Assembly: GCF_002115725.1 (NCBI RefSeq)
Contig: NZ_JFKD01000016.1
Coordinates: 1 to 64,000 of the forward strand
Origin: Marivita cryptomonadis
GTDB lineage: Bacteria > Pseudomonadota > Alphaproteobacteria > Rhodobacterales > Rhodobacteraceae
Length of the DNA: 64,000 nt
Direction of reading: 5' to 3'
This document shows, piece by piece, positions 35,439 through 43,318 of this stretch. The translations under genes and the position numbers were made by a program. How positions within the stretch are numbered: position 1 is the first letter of the stretch; each line of letters opens with the position of its first letter. The notes below the pieces were generated by a model. The model did not search any database, was not told the origin of the DNA, and was given only the letters and a program-made list of their open reading frames with translations.

Positions 35439-36568
35439 GCCGACACCTCCGTCATCGCAGCGCCGCGCGGTTTGCGGAACGGGCGCGCCGCCAGATGCAA
35501 CACTCCGACGGCCATGGCAATGCCAACCACTGATGGCAAATAGATCAATGGCCAAAGGGCTGCGCTGTTACGGGTGGGGTCGGTGACCGCACTTTCGACC
35601 AGCTTGATGAGGACCAGCAGAAAGATCGCCACAACGATCTGCCGCCCAACGCCAAAGCGGCTGAAACTACCTGTCAGCAGGGTAGAGAACCCGATCAGCG
35701 CGGCAACCAGACCCAACAAGGCTTGCTGAAATCGGCCGTGCAGTTCCTCATTGATCCGCGCCCGCGGCACCTCGGTCAAAGCGGCCATCGCTTCGGGTCG
35801 CGTCAACAGATCCCATGTCGGCAGGTGCCGTGGCCGCAGGCTGAGGTTCTGGTTTTGCACGATCAGCGTGCTGATATCGTAAGTGAAATCCTGAAAAAGC
35901 GTCGTCGACAGGGTGCGCGTGTCGGGCCGTAGGGTCTGTGCCAACCCGCTCACCATGACAAGACGCGGGCCTTCCTCGGCCTGCACCACATAGGCGCGCT
36001 CGGCCGTATAGGTCACCTCGCGGTCGTCCTGACGACGATCCGACAGGTAGACATCGCGCAATTCGCCCTCTGGGGTGATGTCTCGGATAAAGAATGTCAC
36101 CCCGGGTCCGGGATGCAGAAAGGCCCCTTCGCGCAAAAGCCGTGCGCTGACGGACCCCGAAATCTCGACCTCACGTTCCTTGAGTTGCGCCATCGACGCT
36201 GGCACCAGAACATGCGTCAGCGCCGACATCATCAGCGCCACGATCAAACCGAACATTGCTACGGGTCGTGCCAGCCGCCACGGGCTGTACCCGGTGGCCT
36301 GCACCACCGTCAGTTCCGAGTCGCCCATCAGCCGGTTGGTGACGTAGACAGCAGCGGCAAATGACGCCATTGGCAGCACCAGCGCGATCACGCCGGGCAG
36401 GCTGAGCGCGGTAAACTCAAGGAACACTCCCGCCGAATGACCGTCCGCGATCAGCCGGTCAAACAGCACCACAGCCCGGTTCACCCAGTAGACCGCGACC
36501 AGCACAAGCGCGAAGAACCCAAAGAGGACCATGAGTTGCGACAGCACGTATCTGTCGAATCTTGGCAA
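35435..36568 (-). CDS. lptF: LPS export ABC transporter permease LptF
   Basis: A 377-residue partner of LptG with the same six-helix plus jellyroll layout. LPRFDRYVLSQLMVLFGFFALVL starts within residues 1-23, and ELTVVQATGYSPWRLARPV is the coupling-helix region that contacts LptB. I prefer a TTG start at 36568 because AAGGGG lies six to eleven bases upstream; a GTG at 36583 is the alternative. It is first in the lptF-lptG-lptD-surA-pdxA chain and divergent from pepA, with 131 bases between. Confidence 0.92.
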   Translation of the reverse strand: MPRFDRYVLSQLMVLFGFFALVLVAVYWVNRAVVLFDRLIADGHSAGVFLEFTALSLPGVIALVLPMASFAAAVYVTNRLMGDSELTVVQATGYSPWRLARPVAMFGLIVALMMSALTHVLVPASMAQLKEREVEISGSVSARLLREGAFLHPGPGVTFFIRDITPEGELRDVYLSDRRQDDREVTYTAERAYVVQAEEGPRLVMVSGLAQTLRPDTRTLSTTLFQDFTYDISTLIVQNQNLSLRPRHLPTWDLLTRPEAMAALTEVPRARINEELHGRFQQALLGLVAALIGFSTLLTGSFSRFGVGRQIVVAIFLLVLIKLVESAVTDPTRNSAALWPLIYLPSVVGIAMAVGVLHLAARPFRKPRGAAMTEVSA

Positions 36569-36699
36569 AGCGGACCCCTTCACACGACATAGAGTGGGCC
36601 GGGATGGCCCATAGTCTAGGGTTTGAGGTAAAACCAGCCTCTGGTCAACCGCGTGCACGGGCGCTACCCCTATATCCAAACCAACATACGGAGCAGAAC

Positions 36700-38175
36700 A
36701 TGGCGGAACTTCGCGCACTCGCATTTGTGCCGGTCGATATCGACGCTTTGGCGACCGCAGAAGGCCGGATCGCGGTCTTTATCACACCCGATCTCAAATT
36801 AAGCGCAGGTGCCCGGCGGTTGAACCGGCTCACCAAGGGCGCGCTGGCACGGGCAACCGGATCAGAGGCTTGGGAAAAGATGTCGGAAGGCAAGGCCATG
36901 ACGCTGGCATGGCCAGTCGGTCTTCAGGCTGAAGCGGTCGATCTGGTCAAACTGTCCCGTCGTCCTTCGCCGGAGTTGGCGCGCAAGGCTGGGGCGGCTC
37001 TGGCGGTCGCTGCCGGATCATCCGCGATGACGGTGCTGGTCGAAGGCACCGCGCGGCCCGAAGAGATCGCCTTGGGCGTCGCATTGCGCGGCTATGGCTT
37101 TGACGATCACAAGACCAAGAAAGGCGATCCATTCGGCCCGGCCACTTTCATGTGTACCAAACCCGAAGAGGCCGAAGCGGCTGCCGCTCCGCGCATTGCT
37201 GTCGCCGAAGGCGTGCATTTCACCCGCGACCTTGTGAATGAACCCGCCAACGTGCTCACCACCACCGAATTCGCCAAACGGCTGGAAGCCCTTCGCGCTC
37301 TCGGTGTCGAGGTCGAAGTGCTGGAAGAAAAGGCGCTCGAAAAGCTGGGCATGCGCGCGCTGCTCTGCGTCGGACAAGGGTCCGATAGCCCGTCGAAAGT
37401 GGTCATCATGCGCTGGAAAGGCGGGGTCAAGGGCGCCGCACCTCTGGCGCTGATCGGCAAGGGTGTCGTGTTCGACACTGGGGGCATCTCGCTAAAACCA
37501 GCCGCTGGCATGGAAGACATGACCATGGACATGGGCGGCGCGGGTGTGGTCGCGGGCGTCATGCACGCAGTCGCCAAACGCAAGGCCAAGGCCAATGTGG
37601 TCGGCATGGTGGGACTTGTGGAAAACATGCCGTCGGGCAACGCAGTGCGCCCGGGTGACGTGGTGGCCTCCATGAAAGGCGACACGATTGAAGTGGTGAA
37701 CACCGATGCCGAAGGCCGCTTGGTTCTGTGCGATGTCATGTGGCATGCGCAAGAGACCGAGAAACCTGCCGCGATGATTGACCTCGCCACCCTCACGGGG
37801 GCCTGTATCATTGCCTTGGGGCATGAAAACGCCGCCGTCTATTCGAACGACGAACCTTTGGTCAACGCGTTCCTCAAATCCGCGGAGACCGAGAAAGAAG
37901 GCGCGTGGCGGATGCCCTTGGGTCAAGCCTATGACGACATGCTGAAATCGCCCGTGGCTGACATGAAAAACATCGGCGGCCGTCCCGCCGGGTCGGTGAC
38001 GGCGGCGCAGTTCCTCAAGCGGTTCGTCAAGGACGACATGCCGTGGATTCACCTCGACATCGCGGGTGTTGCACATGTGAAGGCCGATCTGGACCTGTCA
38101 CCAAAGGGCGCAACGGGATGGGGCGTGCGCGCGCTCGACCGCCTGATCGCAGACAAGTTCGAGGCGAAAGACTGA
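36700..38175 (+). CDS. pepA: Leucyl aminopeptidase
   Basis: A 491-residue M17 cytosol aminopeptidase with two metal ions. The C-terminal catalytic domain has VFDTGGISLKPAAGMEDMTMDMGG, the signature NTDAEGRLVLCD, and DLATLTGACIIALG. The N-terminal macro-like domain is shorter and diverged, as usual. The start at 36700 follows CGGAG. holC begins four bases after its stop, an arrangement (pepA-holC next to lptFG) conserved across proteobacteria. Confidence 0.96.
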   Translation: MAELRALAFVPVDIDALATAEGRIAVFITPDLKLSAGARRLNRLTKGALARATGSEAWEKMSEGKAMTLAWPVGLQAEAVDLVKLSRRPSPELARKAGAALAVAAGSSAMTVLVEGTARPEEIALGVALRGYGFDDHKTKKGDPFGPATFMCTKPEEAEAAAAPRIAVAEGVHFTRDLVNEPANVLTTTEFAKRLEALRALGVEVEVLEEKALEKLGMRALLCVGQGSDSPSKVVIMRWKGGVKGAAPLALIGKGVVFDTGGISLKPAAGMEDMTMDMGGAGVVAGVMHAVAKRKAKANVVGMVGLVENMPSGNAVRPGDVVASMKGDTIEVVNTDAEGRLVLCDVMWHAQETEKPAAMIDLATLTGACIIALGHENAAVYSNDEPLVNAFLKSAETEKEGAWRMPLGQAYDDMLKSPVADMKNIGGRPAGSVTAAQFLKRFVKDDMPWIHLDIAGVAHVKADLDLSPKGATGWGVRALDRLIADKFEAKD

Positions 38176-38179
38176 TCCG

Positions 38180-38638
38180 ATGGGCGCGGCCTATTTCTAC
38201 CACCTAACGCAAAAGCCGCTCGAGGCGACCTTGCCCATGCTTCTGGGCAAGGCACTTGGCGCGGGCTGGCGCGTTGCGGTGCGGGGAACAGATGCCGCGC
38301 GTATGGACTGGCTGGACCAGAAACTGTGGCTTGGACCAGAAGAGGGCTTCCTGCCGCACGGCCTTGCGGGTGGGCCGCACGACACAGCGCAGCCTGTGCT
38401 TTTGACGGTGGAGACCGCGGCGGCAAACAAGCCGCAATGCGTCATGACCGTGGATGGCGCAGAGGTTGCGCCGGACGAGGTGCAGCGGCTGGAACGGGTC
38501 TGTATCCTTTTCGATGGCAATGATCCCACCGCTGTCGATGTGGCACGTGGCCAATGGCGGAGCCTGACCGGTGCGGGCTGTTCGGCGCAATATTGGTCCG
38601 AGGAATCCGGCCGTTGGGAAAAGAAGGCTGAGGCCTGA
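38180..38638 (+). CDS. holC: DNA polymerase III subunit chi
   Basis: A 152-residue clamp-loader accessory protein that links the replisome to single-strand binding protein. FYHLTQKPLEATLPMLLGKAL, DWLDQKLWLGPEEGFLPHGL and the C-terminal WRSLTGAGCSAQYWSEE match HolC. It is co-transcribed with pepA. Confidence 0.93.
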   Translation: MGAAYFYHLTQKPLEATLPMLLGKALGAGWRVAVRGTDAARMDWLDQKLWLGPEEGFLPHGLAGGPHDTAQPVLLTVETAAANKPQCVMTVDGAEVAPDEVQRLERVCILFDGNDPTAVDVARGQWRSLTGAGCSAQYWSEESGRWEKKAEA

Positions 38639-38655
38639 ATTTCGATTTATTAACA

Positions 38656-38704
38656 GACCGTTAAACGGTCAGCTCTCTTGACCCATTGTTTCGCGTGCGA
38701 AACA
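38656..38704. promoter_or_regulatory. Two short perfect dyads upstream of lpdA
   Basis: GACCGTT-A-AACGGTC at 38656-38670 and TGTTTCGC-GT-GCGAAACA at 38687-38704, in the 166-base gap between holC and lpdA. Neither is followed by a T-run, so they are as likely operators as attenuator or processing hairpins. No regulator can be named. Confidence 0.5.
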
Positions 38705-38804
38705 TTCGGGCCGATCCGGACCTATTCTCCGTGCCCCATTGTGAGCCCAGACGCTTTGGCCTACGCTTTGCCTCAAACCTGACCTTGAGGGAGGAAAGCA
38801 GGCC

Positions 38805-40196
38805 ATGAGCAAGAGCTTCGACATGATCGTGATCGGCGCAGGCCCCGGCGGCTATGTCGCCGCCATCCGAGGCGCGCAGCTTGGGCTGAGTGTGGCGATT
38901 GTCGAACGCGAACATCTGGGCGGCATCTGTCTCAACTGGGGCTGTATCCCGACCAAGGCCATGCTGCGCACCTCTGAAGTCTTTCACCTCATGCACCGCG
39001 CCAAGGAATTTGGGCTCAAGGCCGAGGGCATCGGCTATGATCTGGACGCGGTCGTCAAACGCTCGCGCGGGATTGCGAAGCAATTGAACTCCGGGGTCGG
39101 GCATCTGCTCAAGAAGAACAAAGTCACCGTGTTGATGGGCGAGGCCACGATCCCCGCCAAAGGCAAGGTGCAGGTCAAGACCGACAAGGGGGTTGAAGAC
39201 CTGACCGCGAAAAACATCGTCGTCGCCACAGGTGCTCGCGCCCGTGAATTGCCGGGGCTCGAGGCAGATGGCGACCTGGTCTGGACCTACAAAAACGCGC
39301 TTGTCCCGAACCGGATGCCGAAGAAGCTTTTGGTCATTGGCTCTGGCGCCATCGGCATCGAATTCGCAAGTTTCTACAACACGCTTGGTGCCGATACGAC
39401 GGTGGTCGAAGTGATGGACCGCATCCTGCCTGTCGAGGACGCCGAGATCAGCGGTTTCGCAAAGAAACAGTTTGAAAAGCAGGGCATGACCATACGTGAA
39501 AAGGCCATGGTCAAACAGCTGGATCGCAGCAAAGGCAAGGTCACCGCGCATATCGAACAGGGCGGAAAGGTCACCAAGGAAGAGTTCGACACGGTCATTT
39601 CCGCCGTCGGCATCGTCGGAAATACCGAAGGGCTGGGGCTGGAGGCCTTGGGTGTCAAGGTAGACCGCACCCATGTGGTGACCGACCCGATGTGTCGCAC
39701 CGGGGTAGAGGCGGTCTATGCCATCGGCGACATCGCTGGCGCGCCTTGGCTTGCACACAAAGCCAGCCATGAGGGTGTGATGGTGGCGGAACTGATCGCA
39801 GGCGGCCATCCTCACGCGGTCGAGGCGGACAGCATTGCGGGGTGCACCTACTGCCAGCCGCAGTTGGCCAGCGTCGGCCTGACTGAGGCGCAGGCCAAGG
39901 AAAAGGGCTTTGACATCAAGGTCGGGCGCTTCCCGTTTATCGGCAATGGCAAGGCGATTGCACTCGGGGAACCCGAGGGGATGATCAAGACGGTGTTCGA
40001 TGCGAAAACCGGCGCGCTCTTGGGGGCGCATATGGTGGGCGCGGAAGTGACCGAGCTGATCCAGGGCTATGTTGTCGGGCGGCAGTTGGAGACCACCGAG
40101 GAGGACCTGATGCAGACGGTGTTCCCGCATCCGACCCTGTCCGAGATGATGCATGAGGCCGTGCTGGATGCCTGGGGGCGGGCGATTCACTACTAG
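38805..40196 (+). CDS. lpdA: Dihydrolipoyl dehydrogenase
   Basis: A 463-residue FAD enzyme (E3) of 2-oxo acid dehydrogenase complexes. MIVIGAGPGGYVAAIRGAQLG binds FAD across residues 6-26, GGICLNWGCIPTKAML holds the redox disulfide, VIGSGAIGIEFASFY binds NAD, and HPHAVEADSIAGCTYCQPQ with HPTLSEMMHEAVLDA form the C-terminal interface with the catalytic His-Glu pair. It stands alone here without E1 or E2 genes, so it probably serves complexes encoded elsewhere. GAGGGAGGAAAG precedes the start. Confidence 0.96.
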   Translation: MSKSFDMIVIGAGPGGYVAAIRGAQLGLSVAIVEREHLGGICLNWGCIPTKAMLRTSEVFHLMHRAKEFGLKAEGIGYDLDAVVKRSRGIAKQLNSGVGHLLKKNKVTVLMGEATIPAKGKVQVKTDKGVEDLTAKNIVVATGARARELPGLEADGDLVWTYKNALVPNRMPKKLLVIGSGAIGIEFASFYNTLGADTTVVEVMDRILPVEDAEISGFAKKQFEKQGMTIREKAMVKQLDRSKGKVTAHIEQGGKVTKEEFDTVISAVGIVGNTEGLGLEALGVKVDRTHVVTDPMCRTGVEAVYAIGDIAGAPWLAHKASHEGVMVAELIAGGHPHAVEADSIAGCTYCQPQLASVGLTEAQAKEKGFDIKVGRFPFIGNGKAIALGEPEGMIKTVFDAKTGALLGAHMVGAEVTELIQGYVVGRQLETTEEDLMQTVFPHPTLSEMMHEAVLDAWGRAIHY

Positions 40197-40207
40197 GGCG
40201 GGGTTCA

Positions 40208-40261
40208 CAGGATTTTCGTACGAAAATCCTGCCGGGGCAGATTATTCGTACGAATAATCTG
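40208..40261. repeat. Pair of perfect 24-base palindromes with TTCGTACGAA core
   Basis: Perfect palindromes at 40208-40231 (half-site CAGGATTTTCGT) and 40238-40261 (half-site CAGATTATTCGT), six bases apart, between the convergent ends of lpdA and an SDR gene. They share length, outer CAG/CTG and core with the element at 6383-6406. Confidence 0.9.
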
Positions 40262-40269
40262 TCATGTCG

Positions 40270-41013
40270 TCAGACGTGCTGACCGCCGTTCACTTCAATC
40301 TCGGTGCCGGTGACGTACCCACTTTGGCCCGAGCACAGGAAATAGATCACATCCGCCACTTCGGACGGCTGGCCCAGCCGCCGCATCGGCAGTTTTTCGA
40401 CAATCTTGTCGGTGCCTTTGCTGAGGATACTTGTTTCGACCTCGCCCGGTGCAATGGCATTCACACGCACGCCTAAAGGCCCGAAATCATGAGCCATTTC
40501 CCGCGTTAACGCAGCGAGCGCTGCTTTCGACGTCGCATAGGCCGCCCCGGCAAACGGGTGTACCCGCGCGCCAGCGATTGAGGTGACGTTGACGATGGAC
40601 CCCTGTGCCTTGGCCAGTTCGTCTTTCAACCCGCGCCCGAGCACGACAGACGCGAAGAAGTTGACGTGAAACACCTTGCCCCAATCGCGCAGGTCGGTGT
40701 CCAATGTGCTGAGGCGTTCCCCCTCGGGGCCTTTCGGTGAAATCCCGGCGTTGTTCACCAAAGCATCTAGCCGCCCGCCATCAAGGCGTTCCTTGACAAT
40801 GCGCACGGCCTCCATCGTCTGTTGCGGGTCTGCGAGGTCGACTTGAATGTGGTTGCGTTCGCCCCCCGGCCACGGACAGTCGGGCGAAAAAGCCTGCCGC
40901 GAGCAGCTGATCACGCGCCAGCCTTCGGCGGCGAATTTCTTGACAGTGGCATGGCCGATGCCGCGGCTGGCGCCGGTGAGCAGCAGGGTGCGTTGGTGCG
41001 GTGTGTCTGACAT
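40270..41013 (-). CDS. SDR family oxidoreductase
   Basis: A 247-residue short-chain dehydrogenase with LLTGASRGIGHATVKKFA (cofactor), LVNNAGISPKG, the catalytic serine in NVTSIAGARVHPF and Y/K in AAYATSKAALAAL, and the C-terminal GYVTGTEIEVNGGQHV. The substrate is not readable. It is last in a minus-strand group of hydrolase, 78-residue protein, HD hydrolase and SDR with gaps of 12-48 bases. Confidence 0.9.
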   Translation of the reverse strand: MSDTPHQRTLLLTGASRGIGHATVKKFAAEGWRVISCSRQAFSPDCPWPGGERNHIQVDLADPQQTMEAVRIVKERLDGGRLDALVNNAGISPKGPEGERLSTLDTDLRDWGKVFHVNFFASVVLGRGLKDELAKAQGSIVNVTSIAGARVHPFAGAAYATSKAALAALTREMAHDFGPLGVRVNAIAPGEVETSILSKGTDKIVEKLPMRRLGQPSEVADVIYFLCSGQSGYVTGTEIEVNGGQHV

Positions 41014-41061
41014 GATGTCACTCTAGGGGATGTTGTGCTGCGGTGCGAGGACCAAAGCGTG

Positions 41062-41640
41062 TCAGTCCTTTGCCGCAAAGAATGCCGCTACTTTGGGCTG
41101 GAGCCATGCCCAGATTTTTGGCGCACCGTGATTGATCTTGGGACCGATCTGGGCGGCAAATCGGTCATAGGTCACATCGTAGTCGATCCACGATCCGCCG
41201 CCTGATGCAAGGTTCTGCATCGGGGGTTGCATCCGGTCTAGGGATTTGGCGAACTGCGCTTCGGGTGTTGCGTTGGCTTCGAACTCTTCCCAGACCGCGC
41301 GGAATTCCTGCGCCTGATTGTCGGGCAGCAGGCCAAAGAGCCGGTCGGCTGCAGCTTTTTCACGGATCGCCAATGCTTCGGCATCGTGGTCTCCGAACAC
41401 CGGAGCATCGCCTGCGTCGATCTCGACGATGTCGTGCAGCAAGAGCATCTTGACGATCTTGCCAGTATCAAGCTGTTCGTCCGAATGTTCGGCCAGAACC
41501 AAGGCATAAAGCGCGATGTGCCAAGAGTGTTCTGCACTGTTTTCCAGCCTCGAACCATCACAGAGCGTGGTGGCCCGCAGGACGGTCTTGAGGCGGTCCG
41601 CTTCTGTCAGGAACGCCATCTGTTGGTCCAAGCGGGACAT
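41062..41640 (-). CDS. HD domain hydrolase (YfbR/5'-deoxynucleotidase-like)
   Basis: A 192-residue HD-superfamily metal-dependent phosphohydrolase. The ligand set appears as AEHSWHIALYALVLAEH, MLLLHDIVEIDAGD (the HD pair) and AKSLDRMQPPMQNL. Proteins of this type dephosphorylate deoxynucleoside monophosphates; the exact substrate is inferred from family resemblance. Confidence 0.87.
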   Translation of the reverse strand: MSRLDQQMAFLTEADRLKTVLRATTLCDGSRLENSAEHSWHIALYALVLAEHSDEQLDTGKIVKMLLLHDIVEIDAGDAPVFGDHDAEALAIREKAAADRLFGLLPDNQAQEFRAVWEEFEANATPEAQFAKSLDRMQPPMQNLASGGGSWIDYDVTYDRFAAQIGPKINHGAPKIWAWLQPKVAAFFAAKD

Positions 41641-41672
41641 GTCACCTCTGCACGTTTGCGGATTGGTTGCGG

Positions 41673-41909
41673 TCAGCGCCCGAAGTTTTCGTCTTTCTTC
41701 TGACCTTCGATCCGCGCCCGGATAAAGGCGCGTGCCTTGCGTTCGGCAAGCCGCACGCGGATCGCGGTCAGGAACGCCTCTTCCAACGTGGTCGATGCCG
41801 CCCCGAGTTCGGCCGCGACTTCCATGAAGAAGCGGTCGTCGTCGAGATGTTTCATGGCCTTGAGAGTGTCGTCGGCCAGCTTTTCAGCAAGCTCTTGCAC
41901 CATCGACAT
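41673..41909 (-). CDS. Small conserved helical protein, unknown
   Basis: A 78-residue, all-helical, charged protein: SMVQELAEKLADDTLKAM, DDRFFMEVAAELGAASTTL, EEAFLTAIRVRLAERKARAF. No signal peptide or cysteine. It lies tightly between the hydrolase (12 bases upstream) and the HD gene (32 bases downstream), which supports it being real. Function unknown. Confidence 0.75.
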   Translation of the reverse strand: MSMVQELAEKLADDTLKAMKHLDDDRFFMEVAAELGAASTTLEEAFLTAIRVRLAERKARAFIRARIEGQKKDENFGR

Positions 41910-41921
41910 GGACGGTAATCC

Positions 41922-42575
41922 TTAACGGCTGTTTTCGGTCAGGCGTCGCTTCACATAGCCGGTCACATGGTCGATCATCGTGTCCATGTGCGGTTCCTTG
42001 AAGAAGTGGTCGGCGCCTTCGATCTCAGTATGGGTGACGGTGATGCCTTTTTGCTCGGACAGCTTGCCCACAAGCGTCGTCGTATCGGCAGGTGGAGCAA
42101 CGCGGTCTCCGGTGCCGTTGATGATCAGGCCAGAGGACGGGCAGGGCGCGAGGAACGAAAAGTCGTACATGTTGGCAGGTGGGCTGACCGAGATGAAGCC
42201 GGTGATCTCGGGGCGGCGCATCAACAGCTGCATACCGATCCACGCACCAAAGCTGAAGCCGGCAACCCAGCAATGCTTGGAGTTGTTGTTCATCGACTGC
42301 AGATAGTCGAGTGCAGAGGCGGCATCACTGAGTTCGCCGATGCCCTGATCGTATTCGCCCTGGCTTCGGCCGACACCGCGGAAGTTGAAGCGCAGAACGG
42401 TGAAGCCCATGTTGTAGAAGGCGTAATGCAGGTTGTAGACCACCTTGTTGTTCATCGTCCCGCCGAACTGCGGGTGCGGATGCAGGATGATCGCGATCGG
42501 TGCATCGCTTTCTTTCTGGGGATGATAGCGGCCTTCGAGGCGGCCTTCGGGTCCGGGAAAAATCACCTCGGGCAT
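41922..42575 (-). CDS. Alpha/beta hydrolase
   Basis: A 217-residue single-domain alpha/beta hydrolase: ILHPHPQFGGTMNNKVV, LRFNFRGVGRSQGEYD, nucleophile elbow GFSFGAW, IINGTGDRVAPP and the catalytic histidine in GADHFFKEPH. This is the small dienelactone-hydrolase-like group often called YpfH/COG2945. The substrate is unknown. It is divergent from iscR, so its 5' region abuts the iron-responsive promoter. Confidence 0.88.
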   Translation of the reverse strand: MPEVIFPGPEGRLEGRYHPQKESDAPIAIILHPHPQFGGTMNNKVVYNLHYAFYNMGFTVLRFNFRGVGRSQGEYDQGIGELSDAASALDYLQSMNNNSKHCWVAGFSFGAWIGMQLLMRRPEITGFISVSPPANMYDFSFLAPCPSSGLIINGTGDRVAPPADTTTLVGKLSEQKGITVTHTEIEGADHFFKEPHMDTMIDHVTGYVKRRLTENSR

Positions 42576-42623
42576 AGGCGGTGGTGGCTCCTGCTTGGGC
42601 TCAGGTGCAGCGGTCCGTAAATC

Positions 42624-42660
42624 TTGACAGCTTCACTCAGGCTTCTTAGAATGGTTCTAA
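42624..42660 (+). promoter_or_regulatory. iscR-suf promoter with Irr-type iron box over the -10 element
   Basis: TTGACA at 42624-42629, a 17-base spacer and TAGAAT at 42647-42652 form a near-consensus sigma-70 promoter. The perfect dyad TTAGAA-TGG-TTCTAA (42646-42660) overlaps the -10. It matches the iron control element (ICE) bound by the heme-dependent regulator Irr in alphaproteobacteria. Binding here would block RNA polymerase, so iron-sufficiency or iron-limitation control of the cluster is predicted. Confidence 0.72.
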
Positions 42661-42749
42661 ATCGGGATTGTTCCCCGAATTGGTTATCCGCACATAGGCA
42701 ATTGCCCATGTAAGGTCAATTGTGTCGCAGAGGCGTTTGGGAGTCGGCC

Positions 42750-43208
42750 ATGAAACTGAGCACGAAAGGTCGGTATGCGATGGTCGCCTTGGCGGATATC
42801 GCGCTGCAGCCGGACGGCACCTTGGTGACGCTGGGCGACATCGCGCAACGGCAGGATATTTCGTTGCCCTATCTCGAGCAGCTGTTCGTCAAGCTGCGCC
42901 GGGCCGGGTTGGTGACGTCGGTGCGCGGTCCGGGCGGTGGCTATCGTCTGGCCAAGGCGGCAAGCGACATTCGCGTGGTCGATGTGCTAAGTGCGGTCGA
43001 TGAGACGGTGGACGCCATGCACAAGGGCGCGGGCGCCTCGGGCGGTTTGTCGGGCAGTCGGGCGCAATCCATGACCAACCGGTTGTGGGAAGGCCTGTCG
43101 GCGCATGTTTATGTGTTCCTGCATCAGACGCGCTTGTCGGATGTGGTGGGCAACACGCTGGCGCCGTGTCCTGCCGTGCCGAACCTTTTTGCCGTGGTGG
43201 ATGAGTGA
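42750..43208 (+). CDS. iscR: Rrf2 family transcriptional regulator IscR
   Basis: A 152-residue Rrf2 winged-helix regulator heading the Fe-S assembly cluster. MKLSTKGRYAMVALADIAL, ISLPYLEQLFVKLRRAGLV and SVRGPGGGYRLAKAASDIRV are canonical IscR. The loop that normally holds three cysteine cluster ligands (about residues 90-108) reads MHKGAGASGGLSGSRAQSM and has none; the only cysteine is C140 near the C-terminus. A similar cysteine-poor IscR of Rhodobacter sphaeroides has been described as an unusual Fe-S protein repressing iron-sulfur genes. The start at 42750 was chosen over a frame 10 codons longer. Confidence 0.93.
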   Translation: MKLSTKGRYAMVALADIALQPDGTLVTLGDIAQRQDISLPYLEQLFVKLRRAGLVTSVRGPGGGYRLAKAASDIRVVDVLSAVDETVDAMHKGAGASGGLSGSRAQSMTNRLWEGLSAHVYVFLHQTRLSDVVGNTLAPCPAVPNLFAVVDE

Positions 43209-43241
43209 TGGTTTCGAATTGGCTGCGCCAATCCGACAGGT

Positions 43242-43306
43242 TGGGGGCGCTGCCCCCGTCGCGCGATGCGCGACTCCCCCGAGGTATTTGGGGCCCAAAG
43301 AAGCAA
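43242..43306 (+). repeat. Dispersed composite repeat, copy B
   Basis: GGGGGCGCTGCCCCCG hairpin, then GTCGCGC/GCGCGAC hairpin, then TCCCCCGAGGTATTTGG and a GAAGCAAG tail. It fills most of the 110-base gap between iscR and iscS, so the message between them is strongly folded. Confidence 0.85.
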
Positions 43307-43318
43307 GCGGTGGGCTGA

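Noticed and set aside
38661..40208. Minus-strand open frame of 515 codons opposite lpdA
   Set aside because: Shadow frame; lpdA on the plus strand is complete with all motifs.
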